Shown here in pieces: positions 31,197-41,290 of a DNA stretch of 64,000 bases. Within the stretch, counting starts at the first letter, position 1; each line of letters opens with the position of its first letter. The stretch is from assembly GCA_016214695.1 (NCBI GenBank), contig JACRNY010000006.1:124001-188000 (forward strand), in the 5' to 3' direction. The notes beneath the pieces were generated by a model. That model was not told the DNA's origin and made no database searches. It saw only the letters and a program-made list of their open reading frames with translations. Source of the DNA: Nitrosomonadales bacterium. Lineage in GTDB: Bacteria; Pseudomonadota; Gammaproteobacteria; Burkholderiales; Gallionellaceae. Both the position numbers and the translations under genes were made by a program.

Positions 31197-32123
31197 GTGA
31201 ATTTGCAGCAATTGAGATATCTGAACGAGATCGTGCGCTGCGACCTGAACATCTCCGATGCAGCCAACGCGCTGTACACCTCGCAGCCCGGCGTGAGCAA
31301 ACAGATCAAACTACTGGAAGAGGAACTGGGCGTAGACATCTTCGTGCGCAACGGCAAGCGCGTCGTTGCCATCACCGAGCCGGGCAAGGCCGTGCTGGAG
31401 ATCGCCCAGCGCATGCTGATCGAGACCGAGAACCTGAAGCATGTCGGGCAGGAGTTCCGCACCCAGGACAGCGGCAGCCTCTCCATCGCCACCACCCACA
31501 CCCAGGCGCGCTACGCCCTGCCGCATGTGGTCAAGGAGTTCACCAAGGCTTATCCCAATGTGAAACTCGGCCTGCACCAGGGCAGCCCGACCCAGATCGC
31601 CGAGATGGTGTTGAGCGGTGAAGTAGATATCGGTATCGCCACCGAGAGCCTGGCCTTGTATGACGAACTGGTGACCCTGCCCTGCTACGAGTGGCATCAC
31701 TGCGTGGTGGTGCCGCCCAAGCATCCGCTATTACTGGAAAAGAAGCTGACGCTGAAGAAGCTGGCGCAGTACCCCATCATCACCTACGACTTCGCCTTTA
31801 CCGGCCGCAACAAGATCAACCAGGCGTTCCACGATGCCGGTATCGAGCCGAATATCGCGCTCACCGCCATCGACGCCGACGTGATCAAGACCTATGTCGA
31901 ACTGGGACTGGGCGTGGGCATCGTGGCGCAGATGGCCTTCATCCCCGAGCGCGACCGCCACCTGCGCATGATCGATGCTGGGCATTTGATCCAGCCCAGC
32001 ACCACACGCATCGCCATCCGCAAGAACCAGTACCTGCGCGGCTTCGGTTATCATTTCATCGAACTCTTTGCGCCGCACCTGACGCGCGACGTGGTAGCGA
32101 AGGCTTTACACCTGACTACATAA
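31197..32123 (+). CDS. cysB: LysR-type regulator CysB
   Basis: Activator of sulfur assimilation that senses N-acetylserine or O-acetylserine. The winged helix-turn-helix opens MNLQQLRYLNEIVRCDLNIS, with ANALYTSQPGVSKQIKLLEE as recognition region; the effector domain begins near residue 90 (TTHTQARYALP). 308 residues, GTG start with a strong AAGGAGGGG. Divergent from the operon it should regulate; its stop overlaps the next ATG (TAATG). Confidence 0.95.
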   Translation: MNLQQLRYLNEIVRCDLNISDAANALYTSQPGVSKQIKLLEEELGVDIFVRNGKRVVAITEPGKAVLEIAQRMLIETENLKHVGQEFRTQDSGSLSIATTHTQARYALPHVVKEFTKAYPNVKLGLHQGSPTQIAEMVLSGEVDIGIATESLALYDELVTLPCYEWHHCVVVPPKHPLLLEKKLTLKKLAQYPIITYDFAFTGRNKINQAFHDAGIEPNIALTAIDADVIKTYVELGLGVGIVAQMAFIPERDRHLRMIDAGHLIQPSTTRIAIRKNQYLRGFGYHFIELFAPHLTRDVVAKALHLTT

Positions 32124-32335
32124 TGAATCCCGAACTCTTGCAAAAACTAGTCACCCGCGAGATGCCCTACGGCAAATACAAGGGACGCCTCATCGCCGAC
32201 CTGCCCGGCAACTACCTCAACTGGTTCGCGCGCACCGGCTTCCCGCCCGGCGAGATCGGCATGCTGCTGGCGCTGATGCAGGAGATGGATCACAACGGGC
32301 TATCGCACCTGCTCGAACCCCTGCGCAAGATATGA
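32123..32335 (+). CDS. DUF3820-like small protein
   Basis: 70 residues. The core REMPYGKYKGRLIADLPGNY, with FPPGEIGMLLALMQEMDHNG after it, matches the DUF3820 family, whose function is poorly known. The MPYGKYKG block is also found near exonuclease proteins in other contexts. Translation is probably coupled to cysB (TAATG) and to the next gene (ATGA). Confidence 0.85.
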   Translation: MNPELLQKLVTREMPYGKYKGRLIADLPGNYLNWFARTGFPPGEIGMLLALMQEMDHNGLSHLLEPLRKI

Positions 32336-32838
32336 AGCCCAAGCCTCCGCCAGACTATCTCGCCGGCTATCCCGCTGCCCTGGTCGCACAAGTGCAGCAA
32401 TTGATAGCGCAGGGGAAACTGCTCGACTTACTGAAGCAGAAATATCCGCAGACTCATGCCGTCCGCACCGACACAGCGCTGTACGGCTACGTACTGGCGA
32501 TCAAGAACGAGTACCTGGGCAACGTTGGCCAGTTGAGCAAGGTGGCATACGACAGCAAGCTGCATGTGATGAAGAACGCGCTGGGCACGCACACCACCAT
32601 CTCGCGGGTGCAAGGCGGCAACCTGAAGAGCAAACGCGAGATCCACATCGCGGCCATGTTCCGCGAGATGCCGGTGGAGTTCCTGCGCATGATCGTGGTG
32701 CATGAACTGGCGCATATGAAGGAGCGCGAGCACGGCAAGGCGTTCTATCAGTTATGCATGCACATGGAGCCGGATTACGCCCAACTGGAGTTCGACCTGC
32801 GCGCTTATCTGACCTGCCTCGAAGCCGACAAGCGGTAG
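32332..32838 (+). CDS. YgjP-like zinc metallopeptidase (DUF45)
   Basis: 168 residues with the zinc motif HELAH in MIVVHELAHMKEREHG near residue 125 and the third ligand His a few residues on (HGKAFYQLCMHMEPDY). This is the YgjP/WLM-type minimal peptidase; its substrate is unknown. No signal peptide, so cytoplasmic. It overlaps the preceding gene by 4 bp. Confidence 0.87.
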   Translation: MKPKPPPDYLAGYPAALVAQVQQLIAQGKLLDLLKQKYPQTHAVRTDTALYGYVLAIKNEYLGNVGQLSKVAYDSKLHVMKNALGTHTTISRVQGGNLKSKREIHIAAMFREMPVEFLRMIVVHELAHMKEREHGKAFYQLCMHMEPDYAQLEFDLRAYLTCLEADKR

Positions 32839-32949
32839 CCACCTTATCTGCCTGTTTTAATTATTGATAATTCAGAAAAATCAACCCAATCCAAGACATA
32901 GGCCGCCCGGCATATGGACAGTTGCGATGAATAGTCGACAATGCCTGTC

Positions 32950-32973
32950 AACCTGATAAGTTCTTATCGGGTT
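32950..32973 (+). promoter_or_regulatory. Hairpin in the leader of the zinc-finger gene
   Basis: AACCTGATAA pairs with TTATCGGGTT across loop GTTC (10 pairs, one G-T). It lies 20 bp before the start of the 63-residue finger gene and not at the end of a gene; no T run follows, so it is more likely a leader structure or operator than a terminator. Confidence 0.5.
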
Positions 32974-32992
32974 CCCATCACGGGGGTGAATC

Positions 32993-33184
32993 ATGAAGAC
33001 AAGCAAACCATTGTGGCTGAATGAGCCAGATGCCGAGCAGACCAGTGTGCGCTTCTGTTGCCCGTATTGTTTCGAGTGGATACGCAACCGGGAACTGGAA
33101 GCGCATATGAATTCCGCTCATCCCGGCATCGCCAAGTTATCCGCGACCGGGCAATTGCCAACTCTGCATCCGCCGCGCAAGTGA
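32993..33184 (+). CDS. 63-residue C2H2 zinc-finger-like protein
   Basis: Small protein with C23-x2-C26 and H38-x4-H43 (CPYCFEWIRNRELEAHMNSAH region), the spacing of a classical C2H2 finger with an 11-residue linker, plus an extra Cys22. GGGGGTG six bases before ATG supports translation. Tail rich in Pro (GQLPTLHPPRK). DNA, RNA or protein binding cannot be decided. It ends one base before the murJ stop of the opposite strand. Confidence 0.75.
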   Translation: MKTSKPLWLNEPDAEQTSVRFCCPYCFEWIRNRELEAHMNSAHPGIAKLSATGQLPTLHPPRK

Positions 33185-34726
33185 TCAGGCGCCGCGCTTG
33201 GCGAAATCCCTGAGGCGGAATCCCAGCACGAACAGCACGGCGAAATACATCACCACGCCAAGCACCACCAGCCAGGAAAGATGGAAGATGCGTGCCCAGC
33301 CGTGGCTGGTGAGCCAGTGCTGTTCGCTGCCCATGCCGAACCAGAGCACCCAGGCCAGCGCCAGCAGGGCGGCACACAACTTCAGGAAGAACTTGCCCCA
33401 GCCCGGTTCGGGCTGGTAGATGGCGCGCTTGCGCAGGAAGTAGAACAGGATGGCGGAGTTGAAACAGGCGCCGAGCCCGATGGCGAGCGCGAGCCCCGCG
33501 TGTTGCAGATCGAACACGAACACGAACAGGACGTTCATCAACTGCGTGGCGAGCAAGGTGGCGATGCCGATCTTGACCGGAGTCCTGATGTCCTGGCGCG
33601 CGTAGAAACCGGGGGCCAGCACTTTCACCGCGATGATGCCGATGAGGCCGACGCTGTAGCCAACCAGTGCGTAGCTGGTCTTCAGCACGTCGGTGGCGTC
33701 GAAGGCACCGTGCTGGAAGAAGGTCGACAGCAGGGGCACGGCGATCATGCCCAGCGCCAGGGCGGCAGGCAGCGTGAGCATGCAGACCAGGCGCAGGCCC
33801 CAGTCGAGAAGTTTGGAATATTCCGCCGTGCTGTTGTCGGCATGGTGTTTGGAGAGCGAGGGCAGCAGGATGGTGCCGAGCGCAGCGCCCAGCAGGCCGG
33901 AGGGGAATTCCATCAGGCGGTCGGCGTAATACAGCCAGGATACGCTGCCCGCGACAAGGAATGAGGCGAAGATGGTGTTGATGATGAGGCTGATCTGCGC
34001 AATGGAGACACCGAACAGCGCCGGGCCCATCTGTTTGATGATGCGCCACACGCCCGCATCTTTCAGATTGAAACTCCACTTCGGCAGCATGCCGATCTTT
34101 TTCAGGAACGGGATCTGGAAGGCGAGCTGCACCACGCCGCCGATGAACACCGCCCAGCCCATCGCCAGGATGGGCGGGTCGCAATATGGCGCCAGCCACA
34201 GCGCCGCGGCGATGAAACAGACATTCAGCAGGATGGGCGCAAAAGCCGGCACCCAGAACTTGTTATAGGTATTGAGGATGCCCGCCGCCACGGCGACCAG
34301 CGAGATAAAGAAGATATAGGGCGAGGTGATCTGCAGCAGTTGCACGGTGAGCGCGAACTTTTCCGGCTCCTTCACGAAACCCGGCGCACTTATATATACG
34401 AGGATGGGCGCGGCGATGATGCCGATGAGCGTGACGAAGAACAGGATGATGGCCAGCAGCGTGGTGACATGGTCGACCAATTGTTTGGTCTCGTCGTGCC
34501 CCTTGCGGTTCTTGTATTCACCGAAGATCGGTACAAATGCCTGCGAGAACGCGCCTTCCGCAAACATGCGACGCAGCAGGTTGGGCAGTTTGAACGCGAC
34601 AAAGAAGGCGTCGGTGGCCATACCCGCACCAAAGATGCGGGCAATAAGCACATCACGGACGAAAGCCAGGATGCGCGAAACCAAGGTCAAACTGCTGACG
34701 GCCGCAAGGGCTTTGAGGAGATTCAT
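33185..34726 (-). CDS. murJ: Lipid II flippase MurJ
   Basis: Flips the peptidoglycan precursor lipid II across the inner membrane. 513 residues with about 14 hydrophobic helices; SRILAFVRDVLIARIFGAG is the family N-terminus and the central Arg residues near 24 and 52 (LLRRMFAEGAFSQAFVP) are kept. Divergent from rpsT, the order found in many beta- and gammaproteobacteria. Confidence 0.97.
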   Translation of the reverse strand: MNLLKALAAVSSLTLVSRILAFVRDVLIARIFGAGMATDAFFVAFKLPNLLRRMFAEGAFSQAFVPIFGEYKNRKGHDETKQLVDHVTTLLAIILFFVTLIGIIAAPILVYISAPGFVKEPEKFALTVQLLQITSPYIFFISLVAVAAGILNTYNKFWVPAFAPILLNVCFIAAALWLAPYCDPPILAMGWAVFIGGVVQLAFQIPFLKKIGMLPKWSFNLKDAGVWRIIKQMGPALFGVSIAQISLIINTIFASFLVAGSVSWLYYADRLMEFPSGLLGAALGTILLPSLSKHHADNSTAEYSKLLDWGLRLVCMLTLPAALALGMIAVPLLSTFFQHGAFDATDVLKTSYALVGYSVGLIGIIAVKVLAPGFYARQDIRTPVKIGIATLLATQLMNVLFVFVFDLQHAGLALAIGLGACFNSAILFYFLRKRAIYQPEPGWGKFFLKLCAALLALAWVLWFGMGSEQHWLTSHGWARIFHLSWLVVLGVVMYFAVLFVLGFRLRDFAKRGA

Positions 34727-34814
34727 GCCGGTTGTGATCTATCCCTGTGAACGCCGCGCATCATACCACCGCCCACTCCCCGGCCGACCTAAGCCCCTCC
34801 CCCGAAAAAACAAT

Positions 34815-34843
34815 TTGCCAAACATTGGAAGAGCCTCTAGAAT
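34815..34843 (+). promoter_or_regulatory. Predicted sigma-70 promoter of rpsT
   Basis: TTGCCA (34815-34820) and TAGAAT (34838-34843) separated by 17 bp, about 43 bp upstream of the rpsT ATG. Confidence 0.75.
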
Positions 34844-34885
34844 GCGCCCCTTTCTGAAAAGCCGAATTCTCAAGGAGTAGTACTC

Positions 34886-35149
34886 ATGGCAAATAGTGCA
34901 CAAGCCCGCAAGCGTGCTCGTCAGGCAGTAAAGCAGAATATCCACAATACCAGCCTGCGTTCCGAGCTGCGTACTGCGATCAAGAAGGTCGCCAAGGCGA
35001 TCGAAGCCGGCGACAAGGCCGCTGCCAAGGCAGTGTTCCAGGAATCCACCAGCGTGGTGGACTCCATCGCCGACAAGAAGATCATCCACAAGAACAAGGC
35101 GGCCCGCCACAAGAGCCGATTGTCCGCTGCGATCAAGGCGATGGCCTGA
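34886..35149 (+). CDS. rpsT: 30S ribosomal protein S20
   Basis: Binds 16S rRNA near its 5' end and helps 30S assembly. The 87-residue Lys/Arg/Ala-rich sequence [17 protein letters not shown] is typical. AAGGAG lies nine bases before the ATG. It has its own promoter and a strong terminator, so it is a single-gene unit. Confidence 0.98.
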   Translation: MANSAQARKRARQAVKQNIHNTSLRSELRTAIKKVAKAIEAGDKAAAKAVFQESTSVVDSIADKKIIHKNKAARHKSRLSAAIKAMA

Positions 35150-35176
35150 TAACATTGCAGACGTTAAGTCTGCGAC

Positions 35177-35205
35177 AAAAGGCCGACGAACTGTCGGCCT
35201 TTTTT
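35177..35205 (+). terminator. Rho-independent terminator after rpsT
   Basis: AAGGCCGAC and GTCGGCCTT pair around loop GAACT, followed by a run of six T. Confidence 0.92.
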
Positions 35206-35252
35206 GTTTATAGTCCTGCATCAGTAGAAACAACAAGACCGGAAAGCTTGCC

Positions 35253-36428
35253 ATGTCACACTTGATGAACACCTATGCTCGGCAACCCGTCACCTTCACC
35301 CACGGGGAAGGTGCCTGGCTTTGGGATACCAACGGCAAGCGCTATCTGGACGCCCTGTCCGGCATCGCGGTCAACACACTGGGACATGCCCACCCGAAAT
35401 TCACCGCCGCGCTTTCCACCCAGATCGGCAAGCTGATCCATACTTCCAATCTCTATCAGGTACGCGAACAGGAACTGATCGCGGACAAACTGTGCGCGCT
35501 GTCCGGGATGCAGGAAGTGTTTCTGTGCAACTCCGGTTGCGAAGCGAACGAGGCCGCGATCAAGCTGGCACGCATGTACGGCAATCAGCGCGGCATCGAC
35601 ACGCCGACCATCATCGTGATGGAAAAGGCCTTCCACGGCCGCACGCTGGCCACCCTCTCCGCCACCGGCAACCGCAAAGTGCAGGCCGGCTTTGAACCGC
35701 TGGTGAAAGGCTTCGTGCGCGTGCCATACGACGACCTCGAAGCCATCCGCCAGGTCGCCGCGAACACCCCCAATATCGTCGCCGTGCTGGTCGAACCGAT
35801 CCAGGGTGAAGGCGGCATCCGCACGCCGGACATCAGCTATCTCCAGGGGCTGCGCAAGATTTGTGACGAGCACGAATGGCTGCTGATGCTGGACGAGGTG
35901 CAATGCGGTCTGGGCAGAACCGGCAAATGGTTCGCCTTCCAGCACACCGGCATCATGCCGGACGTGATGACCCTGGCCAAAGGCTTGGGTTCCGGCGTGC
36001 CGGTCGGCGCCTGCCTGGCCGCCGGCAAGGCTGCGGGCACATTCAAACCGGGCAATCACGGCTCCACCTTCGGCGGCAATCCGCTGGCCTCCACCGCCGC
36101 GCTGACCACGCTGAACATCATGGAGCAGGATAAATTGCTCGCTCACGCGGACAAGCTGGGCGCATGGCTCAAGCAACAGTTGCAAGCCAGACTTGGCGGT
36201 GTAAAAGGCGTCGTCGCCGTGCGCGGTCAGGGGCTGATGCTGGGCATCGAACTGGACAAACCCTGCGGCGAACTGGTTGCCAAGGCGCTGGCGCAAGGCC
36301 TGCTCATCAACGTCACCGCCGACAGCGTGGTGCGCTTGTTGCCGCCACTGGTCTTCACTGAAGCAGAAGCACAGCAATTGCTGGACATGCTGTGCCCGCT
36401 GATCACGGAATTTCTGGGGCAGGAGTGA
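35253..36428 (+). CDS. argD: Acetylornithine aminotransferase
   Basis: PLP enzyme of arginine synthesis that converts N-acetylglutamate semialdehyde to acetylornithine; may also act in lysine synthesis. The PLP Lys is in MTLAKGLGSGVPVGA; LDEVQCGLGRTGKWF and FHGRTLATLSATGN are family blocks. 391 residues. argF follows after 3 bp, then argG after 17 bp, a compact arg operon that uses carbamoyl phosphate from CarAB. Confidence 0.95.
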   Translation: MSHLMNTYARQPVTFTHGEGAWLWDTNGKRYLDALSGIAVNTLGHAHPKFTAALSTQIGKLIHTSNLYQVREQELIADKLCALSGMQEVFLCNSGCEANEAAIKLARMYGNQRGIDTPTIIVMEKAFHGRTLATLSATGNRKVQAGFEPLVKGFVRVPYDDLEAIRQVAANTPNIVAVLVEPIQGEGGIRTPDISYLQGLRKICDEHEWLLMLDEVQCGLGRTGKWFAFQHTGIMPDVMTLAKGLGSGVPVGACLAAGKAAGTFKPGNHGSTFGGNPLASTAALTTLNIMEQDKLLAHADKLGAWLKQQLQARLGGVKGVVAVRGQGLMLGIELDKPCGELVAKALAQGLLINVTADSVVRLLPPLVFTEAEAQQLLDMLCPLITEFLGQE

Positions 36429-36431
36429 GTC

Positions 36432-37361
36432 ATGGACCGCAAACCCATCAGGCATTTCCTGCAATTCAAGGATTTCACCCGCGAAGAGTTTGAGTACCTG
36501 TTCGAGCGCACCCGCATCATCAAGGAACGCTTCAAGCGTTACGAGAAATACTGGCCGCTGGAAGACCGCACGCTGGTGATGATCTTCGAGAAAGCCAGCA
36601 CGCGCACTCGCCTGTCGTTCGAGGCCGGCATGCACCAGCTAGGCGGCTCGGCCATCTACCTCAACACCCGCGATTCGCAACTGGGCCGCGGCGAGCCGGT
36701 GGAGGACGCCGGCCAGGTCATCTCGCGCATGAGCGACATCGTGATGATCCGCACCTTCGAGCAGAGCATCATCGAACGTTTCGCCGCCAATTCGCGCGTA
36801 CCGGTGATCAACGGACTGACCAACGAATACCACCCTTGCCAGGTGCTGGCCGACATCTACACCTACATCGAACATCGCGGCTCGATCAAGGGCAAGACCG
36901 TGGCCTGGATCGGCGATTCCAACAACATGTGCAACACTTGGCTGCAGGCCGCCGAGATACTGGATTTCAACGTGCACGTCTCCACTCCGCCCGGCTACGA
37001 GGTCGAGCCGGAACGTGCCGGCCTGTACGGTCACGAGCACTACGAAGAATTCACCGACCCGATGGATGCCGCGCGCGACGCCGACCTGGTGACCACCGAC
37101 GTGTGGACTTCGATGGGCTACGAAGCCGAGAACGAGGAACGCATGAAGGCTTTCGCCGATTGGCAGGTGGATGGCGACATGATGCGCATCGCCGCCAAAG
37201 ATGCCCTGTTCATGCACTGCCTGCCCGCCCACCGCGGCGAGGAAGTGGCGGCCGAGGTCATGGACGACCCGCAATCCGTGGTGTGGGATGAGGCGGAGAA
37301 TAGATTACATGTACAAAAAGCGCTGATGGAATTTCTGCTGCTGGGCAAGATCAACAACTAA
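36432..37361 (+). CDS. argF: Ornithine carbamoyltransferase
   Basis: Makes citrulline from ornithine and carbamoyl phosphate. Carbamoyl phosphate site [11 protein letters not shown] near residue 56, ornithine region and the [11 protein letters not shown] motif near residue 258. 309 residues. Second gene of argD-argF-argG. Confidence 0.97.
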   Translation: MDRKPIRHFLQFKDFTREEFEYLFERTRIIKERFKRYEKYWPLEDRTLVMIFEKASTRTRLSFEAGMHQLGGSAIYLNTRDSQLGRGEPVEDAGQVISRMSDIVMIRTFEQSIIERFAANSRVPVINGLTNEYHPCQVLADIYTYIEHRGSIKGKTVAWIGDSNNMCNTWLQAAEILDFNVHVSTPPGYEVEPERAGLYGHEHYEEFTDPMDAARDADLVTTDVWTSMGYEAENEERMKAFADWQVDGDMMRIAAKDALFMHCLPAHRGEEVAAEVMDDPQSVVWDEAENRLHVQKALMEFLLLGKINN

Positions 37362-37378
37362 ATCGGAAGCAACTCACA

Positions 37379-38608
37379 ATGAGCGACATCAAAAAAGCCG
37401 TCCTCGCCTACTCCGGCGGACTCGACACCTCGGTCATCCTCAAGTGGCTGCAGGACACCTACCAGTGCGAAGTGGTGACCTTCACCGCCGACCTCGGCCA
37501 GGGTGAAGAGCTGGAACCCGCACGCCAGAAGGCGCTGCAGTTCGGCATCAAGCCCGAGAACATCTTCATCGACGACCTGCGCGAAGAGTTCGTGCGCGAT
37601 TTCGTGTTCCCGATGTTCCGCGCCAACACCATCTACGAGGGCGAATACCTGCTCGGCACCTCCATCGCGCGGCCGCTGATCGCCAAGCGTTTGATCGACA
37701 TCGTCAACAAGACCGGCGCCGATGCCATCTCACACGGTGCCACCGGCAAGGGCAACGACCAGGTGCGTTTCGAGCTGGGCGCTTATGCACTGAAGCCCGG
37801 CATCAAGATCATCGCACCGTGGCGCGAGTGGGACCTGCTGTCGCGCGAGAAGCTGATGGCCTATGCCGAGAAGAACGGCATCCCGGTCGACATGAAACAC
37901 AAGCAAGGCGGTTCGCCCTATTCCATGGACGCGAACCTGCTGCATATTTCCTACGAAGGTCGCCATCTGGAAGACCCGGCCGCCGAAGCAGAAGAGAGCA
38001 TGTGGCGCTGGACCGTGTCGCCCGAGAAGGCGCCGGACGTGGCCGAATACCTCGACCTTGAATTCGTCAACGGCGACATCGTGGCGCTGAACGGCAGCAA
38101 GATGTCGCCCGCACAGGTGTTGACCAAGCTGAACGAACTGGGCGGCAAACACGGCATCGGTCGTCTCGACCTGGTGGAGAACCGCTACGTCGGCATGAAA
38201 TCGCGCGGCTGCTACGAGACCCCCGGCGGCACCATCATGCTGAAGGCGCACCGCGCCATCGAATCCATCACCCTGGACCGCGAAGTCGCCCACCTCAAGG
38301 ACGACCTGATGCCGCGTTACGCCAGCATGATCTACAACGGCTACTGGTGGAGCCCGGAGCGCAAGGCTTTGCAGGTGCTGATCGACCATACCCAGCAATC
38401 CGTGAACGGCTGGGTGCGCGTCAAGCTGTACAAGGGCAACGTCATCGTCGTGGGGCGCGATTCCAAGACCGATTCGCTGTTCGATTCCAGCATCGCCACC
38501 TTCGAGGACGACAAGGGCGCCTACGACCAGAAGGACGCGGCCGGCTTCATCAAGCTGAACGCCCTGCGCATGCGCATCGCGGCGAACCTGCATAACAGGA
38601 AGAAATAA
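37379..38608 (+). CDS. argG: Argininosuccinate synthase
   Basis: ATP-dependent joining of citrulline and aspartate. The N-type ATP pyrophosphatase loop [12 protein letters not shown] is at residue 9, and [16 protein letters not shown] is the citrulline/Asp region. 409 residues. argH is not seen in the window. Confidence 0.98.
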   Translation: MSDIKKAVLAYSGGLDTSVILKWLQDTYQCEVVTFTADLGQGEELEPARQKALQFGIKPENIFIDDLREEFVRDFVFPMFRANTIYEGEYLLGTSIARPLIAKRLIDIVNKTGADAISHGATGKGNDQVRFELGAYALKPGIKIIAPWREWDLLSREKLMAYAEKNGIPVDMKHKQGGSPYSMDANLLHISYEGRHLEDPAAEAEESMWRWTVSPEKAPDVAEYLDLEFVNGDIVALNGSKMSPAQVLTKLNELGGKHGIGRLDLVENRYVGMKSRGCYETPGGTIMLKAHRAIESITLDREVAHLKDDLMPRYASMIYNGYWWSPERKALQVLIDHTQQSVNGWVRVKLYKGNVIVVGRDSKTDSLFDSSIATFEDDKGAYDQKDAAGFIKLNALRMRIAANLHNRKK

Positions 38609-38629
38609 TTCCTCGCCAAGGAGAGCAGC

Positions 38630-39118
38630 ATGATCCATGAACTGAGCGGTGATATCCTGTTGAGCGGCGCACGGGCAATCGCCCAGGGCGTCGCCCCGAA
38701 CGACGATTTCCATCACGGCCTCGCGCTGCAACTGCGCGAACGCATGCCAGCCATGTACAAGGATTTCCGCCACTATTGCCAGACCAAGCACCCGAAGTCC
38801 GGCGAGTTGTGGACATGGATGAGTTCCGATGGACACTACATCGTGAGCCTGTTCACCCAGGATGCGGCATATGATCACGGCAGCAAACCCGGACATGCAT
38901 CGATCAGTCATGTGAACCATACCCTGCACGCCCTGCGCACCTTCGCGCAGAAGGAGAAGGTCGGCAGCCTCGCCCTGCCGCGCCTTTCCTGCGGCATCAA
39001 TGGATTGGATTGGAACGACGTGAAACCGCTGATCGAGAAGCACCTCGGCGACCTCGGCATCCCGATATATATCTATACCAATTATCAAAAAGGCGTCAAA
39101 GCCAGCGAACCCAAGTAA
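38630..39118 (+). CDS. Macro-domain protein (ADP-ribose binding or hydrolysis, predicted)
   Basis: 162 residues, a single macro fold: GDILLSGARAIAQGVAPN at the N-terminus corresponds to the ADP-ribose loop, and LALPRLSCGINGLDW to the second binding loop. This resembles the Poa1p/ALC1-like macro group. A deacylase or ADP-ribose-1''-phosphatase activity is possible but not provable from sequence. It follows argG by 21 bp and is probably in the same transcript. Confidence 0.82.
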   Translation: MIHELSGDILLSGARAIAQGVAPNDDFHHGLALQLRERMPAMYKDFRHYCQTKHPKSGELWTWMSSDGHYIVSLFTQDAAYDHGSKPGHASISHVNHTLHALRTFAQKEKVGSLALPRLSCGINGLDWNDVKPLIEKHLGDLGIPIYIYTNYQKGVKASEPK

Positions 39119-39139
39119 TCGAAACCCAAAGGAACCAGC

Positions 39140-39454
39140 ATGTCGGACAAGATCGATAACATCTCAGTAGTCAAGAAGGCCAACGTCTATTTCGACGGCA
39201 AGTGCGTCTCGCACACCGTGCAGTACGCCGACGGCAGCAAAAAATCGGTCGGTGTGATCCTTCCCGCCACGCTCACCTTCAATACCGGCGTACCCGAGGT
39301 CATGGAGACCGTGGCCGGAAGCTGCCGCTACAAGATCAAGGGCGAAGACTGGAAAACTTGCCAGCCGGGACAGTCCTTCTCCGTACCGGGCAACTCCAGC
39401 TTCGACATCGAGGTGACTGCAGAGCCGTATCACTACATCTGTCACTTTGCCTGA
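39140..39454 (+). CDS. ppnP: Pyrimidine/purine nucleoside phosphorylase PpnP
   Basis: Small cupin-like phosphorylase (DUF1255, YaiE) of 104 residues that cleaves several nucleosides with phosphate. The family blocks [32 protein letters not shown] and [15 protein letters not shown] are complete. AAAGGAACC precedes the start. It sits between the macro-domain gene and yajQ. Confidence 0.93.
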   Translation: MSDKIDNISVVKKANVYFDGKCVSHTVQYADGSKKSVGVILPATLTFNTGVPEVMETVAGSCRYKIKGEDWKTCQPGQSFSVPGNSSFDIEVTAEPYHYICHFA

Positions 39455-39472
39455 TCAGTTCGAGGAATAACC

Positions 39473-39961
39473 ATGCCATCTTTCGACATCGTTTCCGAAG
39501 TAGACAAGACCGAGGTCAAGAACGCGGTCGAACAGACCAACAAGGAAGTCAGCACGCGTTTCGACTTCAAGGGTAGCGACGCCCGCGTCGAGCAGGCCGA
39601 ACTGGTGCTCACCGTACATGCCGATAACGAGTTCCAGATGAACCAGGTGCAGGACATCCTCAACGGCAGGCTGGCCAAGCGCGGTGTCGACATCAAATGC
39701 CTGGAGATCAGCGACAAAATCGAAAAGGTCAGCGGCAACAAGGTCAAGCGCAACTGCACTGTGAAAGTGGGCGTGGAAACCGAACTGGCGAAGAAGATCG
39801 TCAAACTGCTCAAGGACAGCAAGATGAAGGTGCAGGCCAGTATCCAGGGCGATACCGTGCGCGTCACGGGCAAGAACCGCGACGATTTGCAGTCCGCCAT
39901 CGCATTCGTCAAGAAGTCCATCACCGATTTCCCCCTGCAGTACCAGAACTTCCGCGATTGA
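39473..39961 (+). CDS. yajQ: YajQ-family (DUF520) nucleotide-binding protein
   Basis: 162 residues; [20 protein letters not shown] at the N-terminus and the two RRM-like half-domains are typical. A Xanthomonas member binds c-di-GMP, others bind nucleotides or RNA, so a c-di-GMP role here is possible but unproven. The stop overlaps the TTG start of the PAP2 gene. Confidence 0.93.
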   Translation: MPSFDIVSEVDKTEVKNAVEQTNKEVSTRFDFKGSDARVEQAELVLTVHADNEFQMNQVQDILNGRLAKRGVDIKCLEISDKIEKVSGNKVKRNCTVKVGVETELAKKIVKLLKDSKMKVQASIQGDTVRVTGKNRDDLQSAIAFVKKSITDFPLQYQNFRD

Positions 39962-40743
39962 GCCGCAGCCTGCGCGCATCCCTGCTTTCGCTGCTGACCC
40001 TGTGTTCGATACCCGGGGCCGGCGCAGGCGAGCTTTCCTATCCCGATATCCTGCTCGATGACGTGAAATACGTCGTCACCGCCCCTGCGCGCTGGGAAGA
40101 CGCGGAATGGCACAGAGCCGGCTGGACTTCGCTGGCGGTAGTCGGCACAGCACTGGTCATCGACCGCCCCTTGCGTGACGAGATGCGCCGCCATAACGGC
40201 GACAACTCGTTCATCACCCAAGTCGAGCGCTTCGGTGCGCAATATGCGGCAGCCAGCGTCGGTGGCTTCTATCTGTTCGGGGTGCTGACCGATGACGAGC
40301 GATCTGTACAGGTCGCGCAGGACGGCATCGCTGCCAGCCTGATCGCCAGCGGCATCATCACCCCGGCAATCAAGCTGGTCACCGGCCGCAGCCGCCCGCG
40401 CACCGACCAGGGCGTGTATCACTTCAAACCGTTCAGCGAGACCAATTCATCCTTCCCGTCCGGCCACACCACCGAAGCGTTCGCGCTGGCTGCGGTCGTC
40501 GCAGAGCACTACCGCGAGGATTGGGTCACTTACACCTCGTATTCCCTCGCCGGCCTGGTCGGGCTCGCGCGTACCTACCATCACGCCCATTTCGCCTCCG
40601 ATGTACTGGCAGGTGCGATGATCGGCACGCTGGTCGGAAAAAGTGTTGTCGCCCACAATACCGACCTGCGTTCAGACAGAGTGGTCTTGCTTCCGGACGC
40701 CAGCGGGGGTCTAATCGGCTTACGTATCGCCGGGAGTTTTTGA
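39958..40743 (+). CDS. Exported PAP2-family phosphatase
   Basis: Acid-phosphatase-like PAP2 protein, probably periplasmic, of 261 residues. The three PAP2 motifs are visible: [20 protein letters not shown] and the R...H...D set in [13 protein letters not shown] signal peptide ([20 protein letters not shown]) starts the protein. No ATG fits; the start is TTG at 39958, overlapping the yajQ stop (TTGA), and it needs proof. Lipid phosphate (undecaprenyl or lipid A) or non-specific substrates are possible. Confidence 0.85.
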   Translation: MSRSLRASLLSLLTLCSIPGAGAGELSYPDILLDDVKYVVTAPARWEDAEWHRAGWTSLAVVGTALVIDRPLRDEMRRHNGDNSFITQVERFGAQYAAASVGGFYLFGVLTDDERSVQVAQDGIAASLIASGIITPAIKLVTGRSRPRTDQGVYHFKPFSETNSSFPSGHTTEAFALAAVVAEHYREDWVTYTSYSLAGLVGLARTYHHAHFASDVLAGAMIGTLVGKSVVAHNTDLRSDRVVLLPDASGGLIGLRIAGSF

Positions 40744-40744
40744 C

Positions 40745-41290
40745 ATGAAATCCGTACTCGTCCCTCTCGCCAACGGCAGCGAAGAACTGGAAGCCGTGAC
40801 CGTGCTCGACATCCTGCGCCGCGCCGGCATAGAGGCCGTGAGCGCCAGCCTGGACGGACACCCGATACGCGGCAGCCGCGGCACCATGCTGATACCTGAC
40901 TCTGCCCTGGCTGAAGCACTCAAGCGCGAGTTCGACATGGTGGTGCTGCCAGGCGGACAACCCGGCACCAACAACCTCAAAGCCGATGCGCGCATCATCC
41001 AGCTGGTCCAGCATATGGCGGCAAAGGATCGTTATGTCTGTGCCATCTGTGCCGCGCCCTCGGTGCTGGCCGCAGCCGGCCTGCTCGACGGCAAGCGTGC
41101 CACCAGCTTCCCCGGCTCTCTGGACGCATTCCCCGAAGTATTGCGCCACCCGCAAGCTGTGGTTGAGGACGGCAAGTTCATCACCTCGCGCGGTCCCGGC
41201 ACCGCCATGGATTTCGCGCTGACGCTGGTGGAACGCCTTGCGGGCAAAGCAAAGCGTGACGAGGTTGAAGCCGGGCTGGTGCGCGCGTGA
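40745..41290 (+). CDS. DJ-1/PfpI family protein (YajL-like)
   Basis: 181 residues with the DJ-1 nucleophile elbow, VCAICAAPSVLA (Cys106 equivalent), and acidic partner near residue 14 (SEELEAVT). YajL-type proteins protect against oxidative or glycation damage; the biochemical role is debated. It begins two bases after the PAP2 stop region and overlaps the next gene by 4 bp. Confidence 0.88.
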   Translation: MKSVLVPLANGSEELEAVTVLDILRRAGIEAVSASLDGHPIRGSRGTMLIPDSALAEALKREFDMVVLPGGQPGTNNLKADARIIQLVQHMAAKDRYVCAICAAPSVLAAAGLLDGKRATSFPGSLDAFPEVLRHPQAVVEDGKFITSRGPGTAMDFALTLVERLAGKAKRDEVEAGLVRA

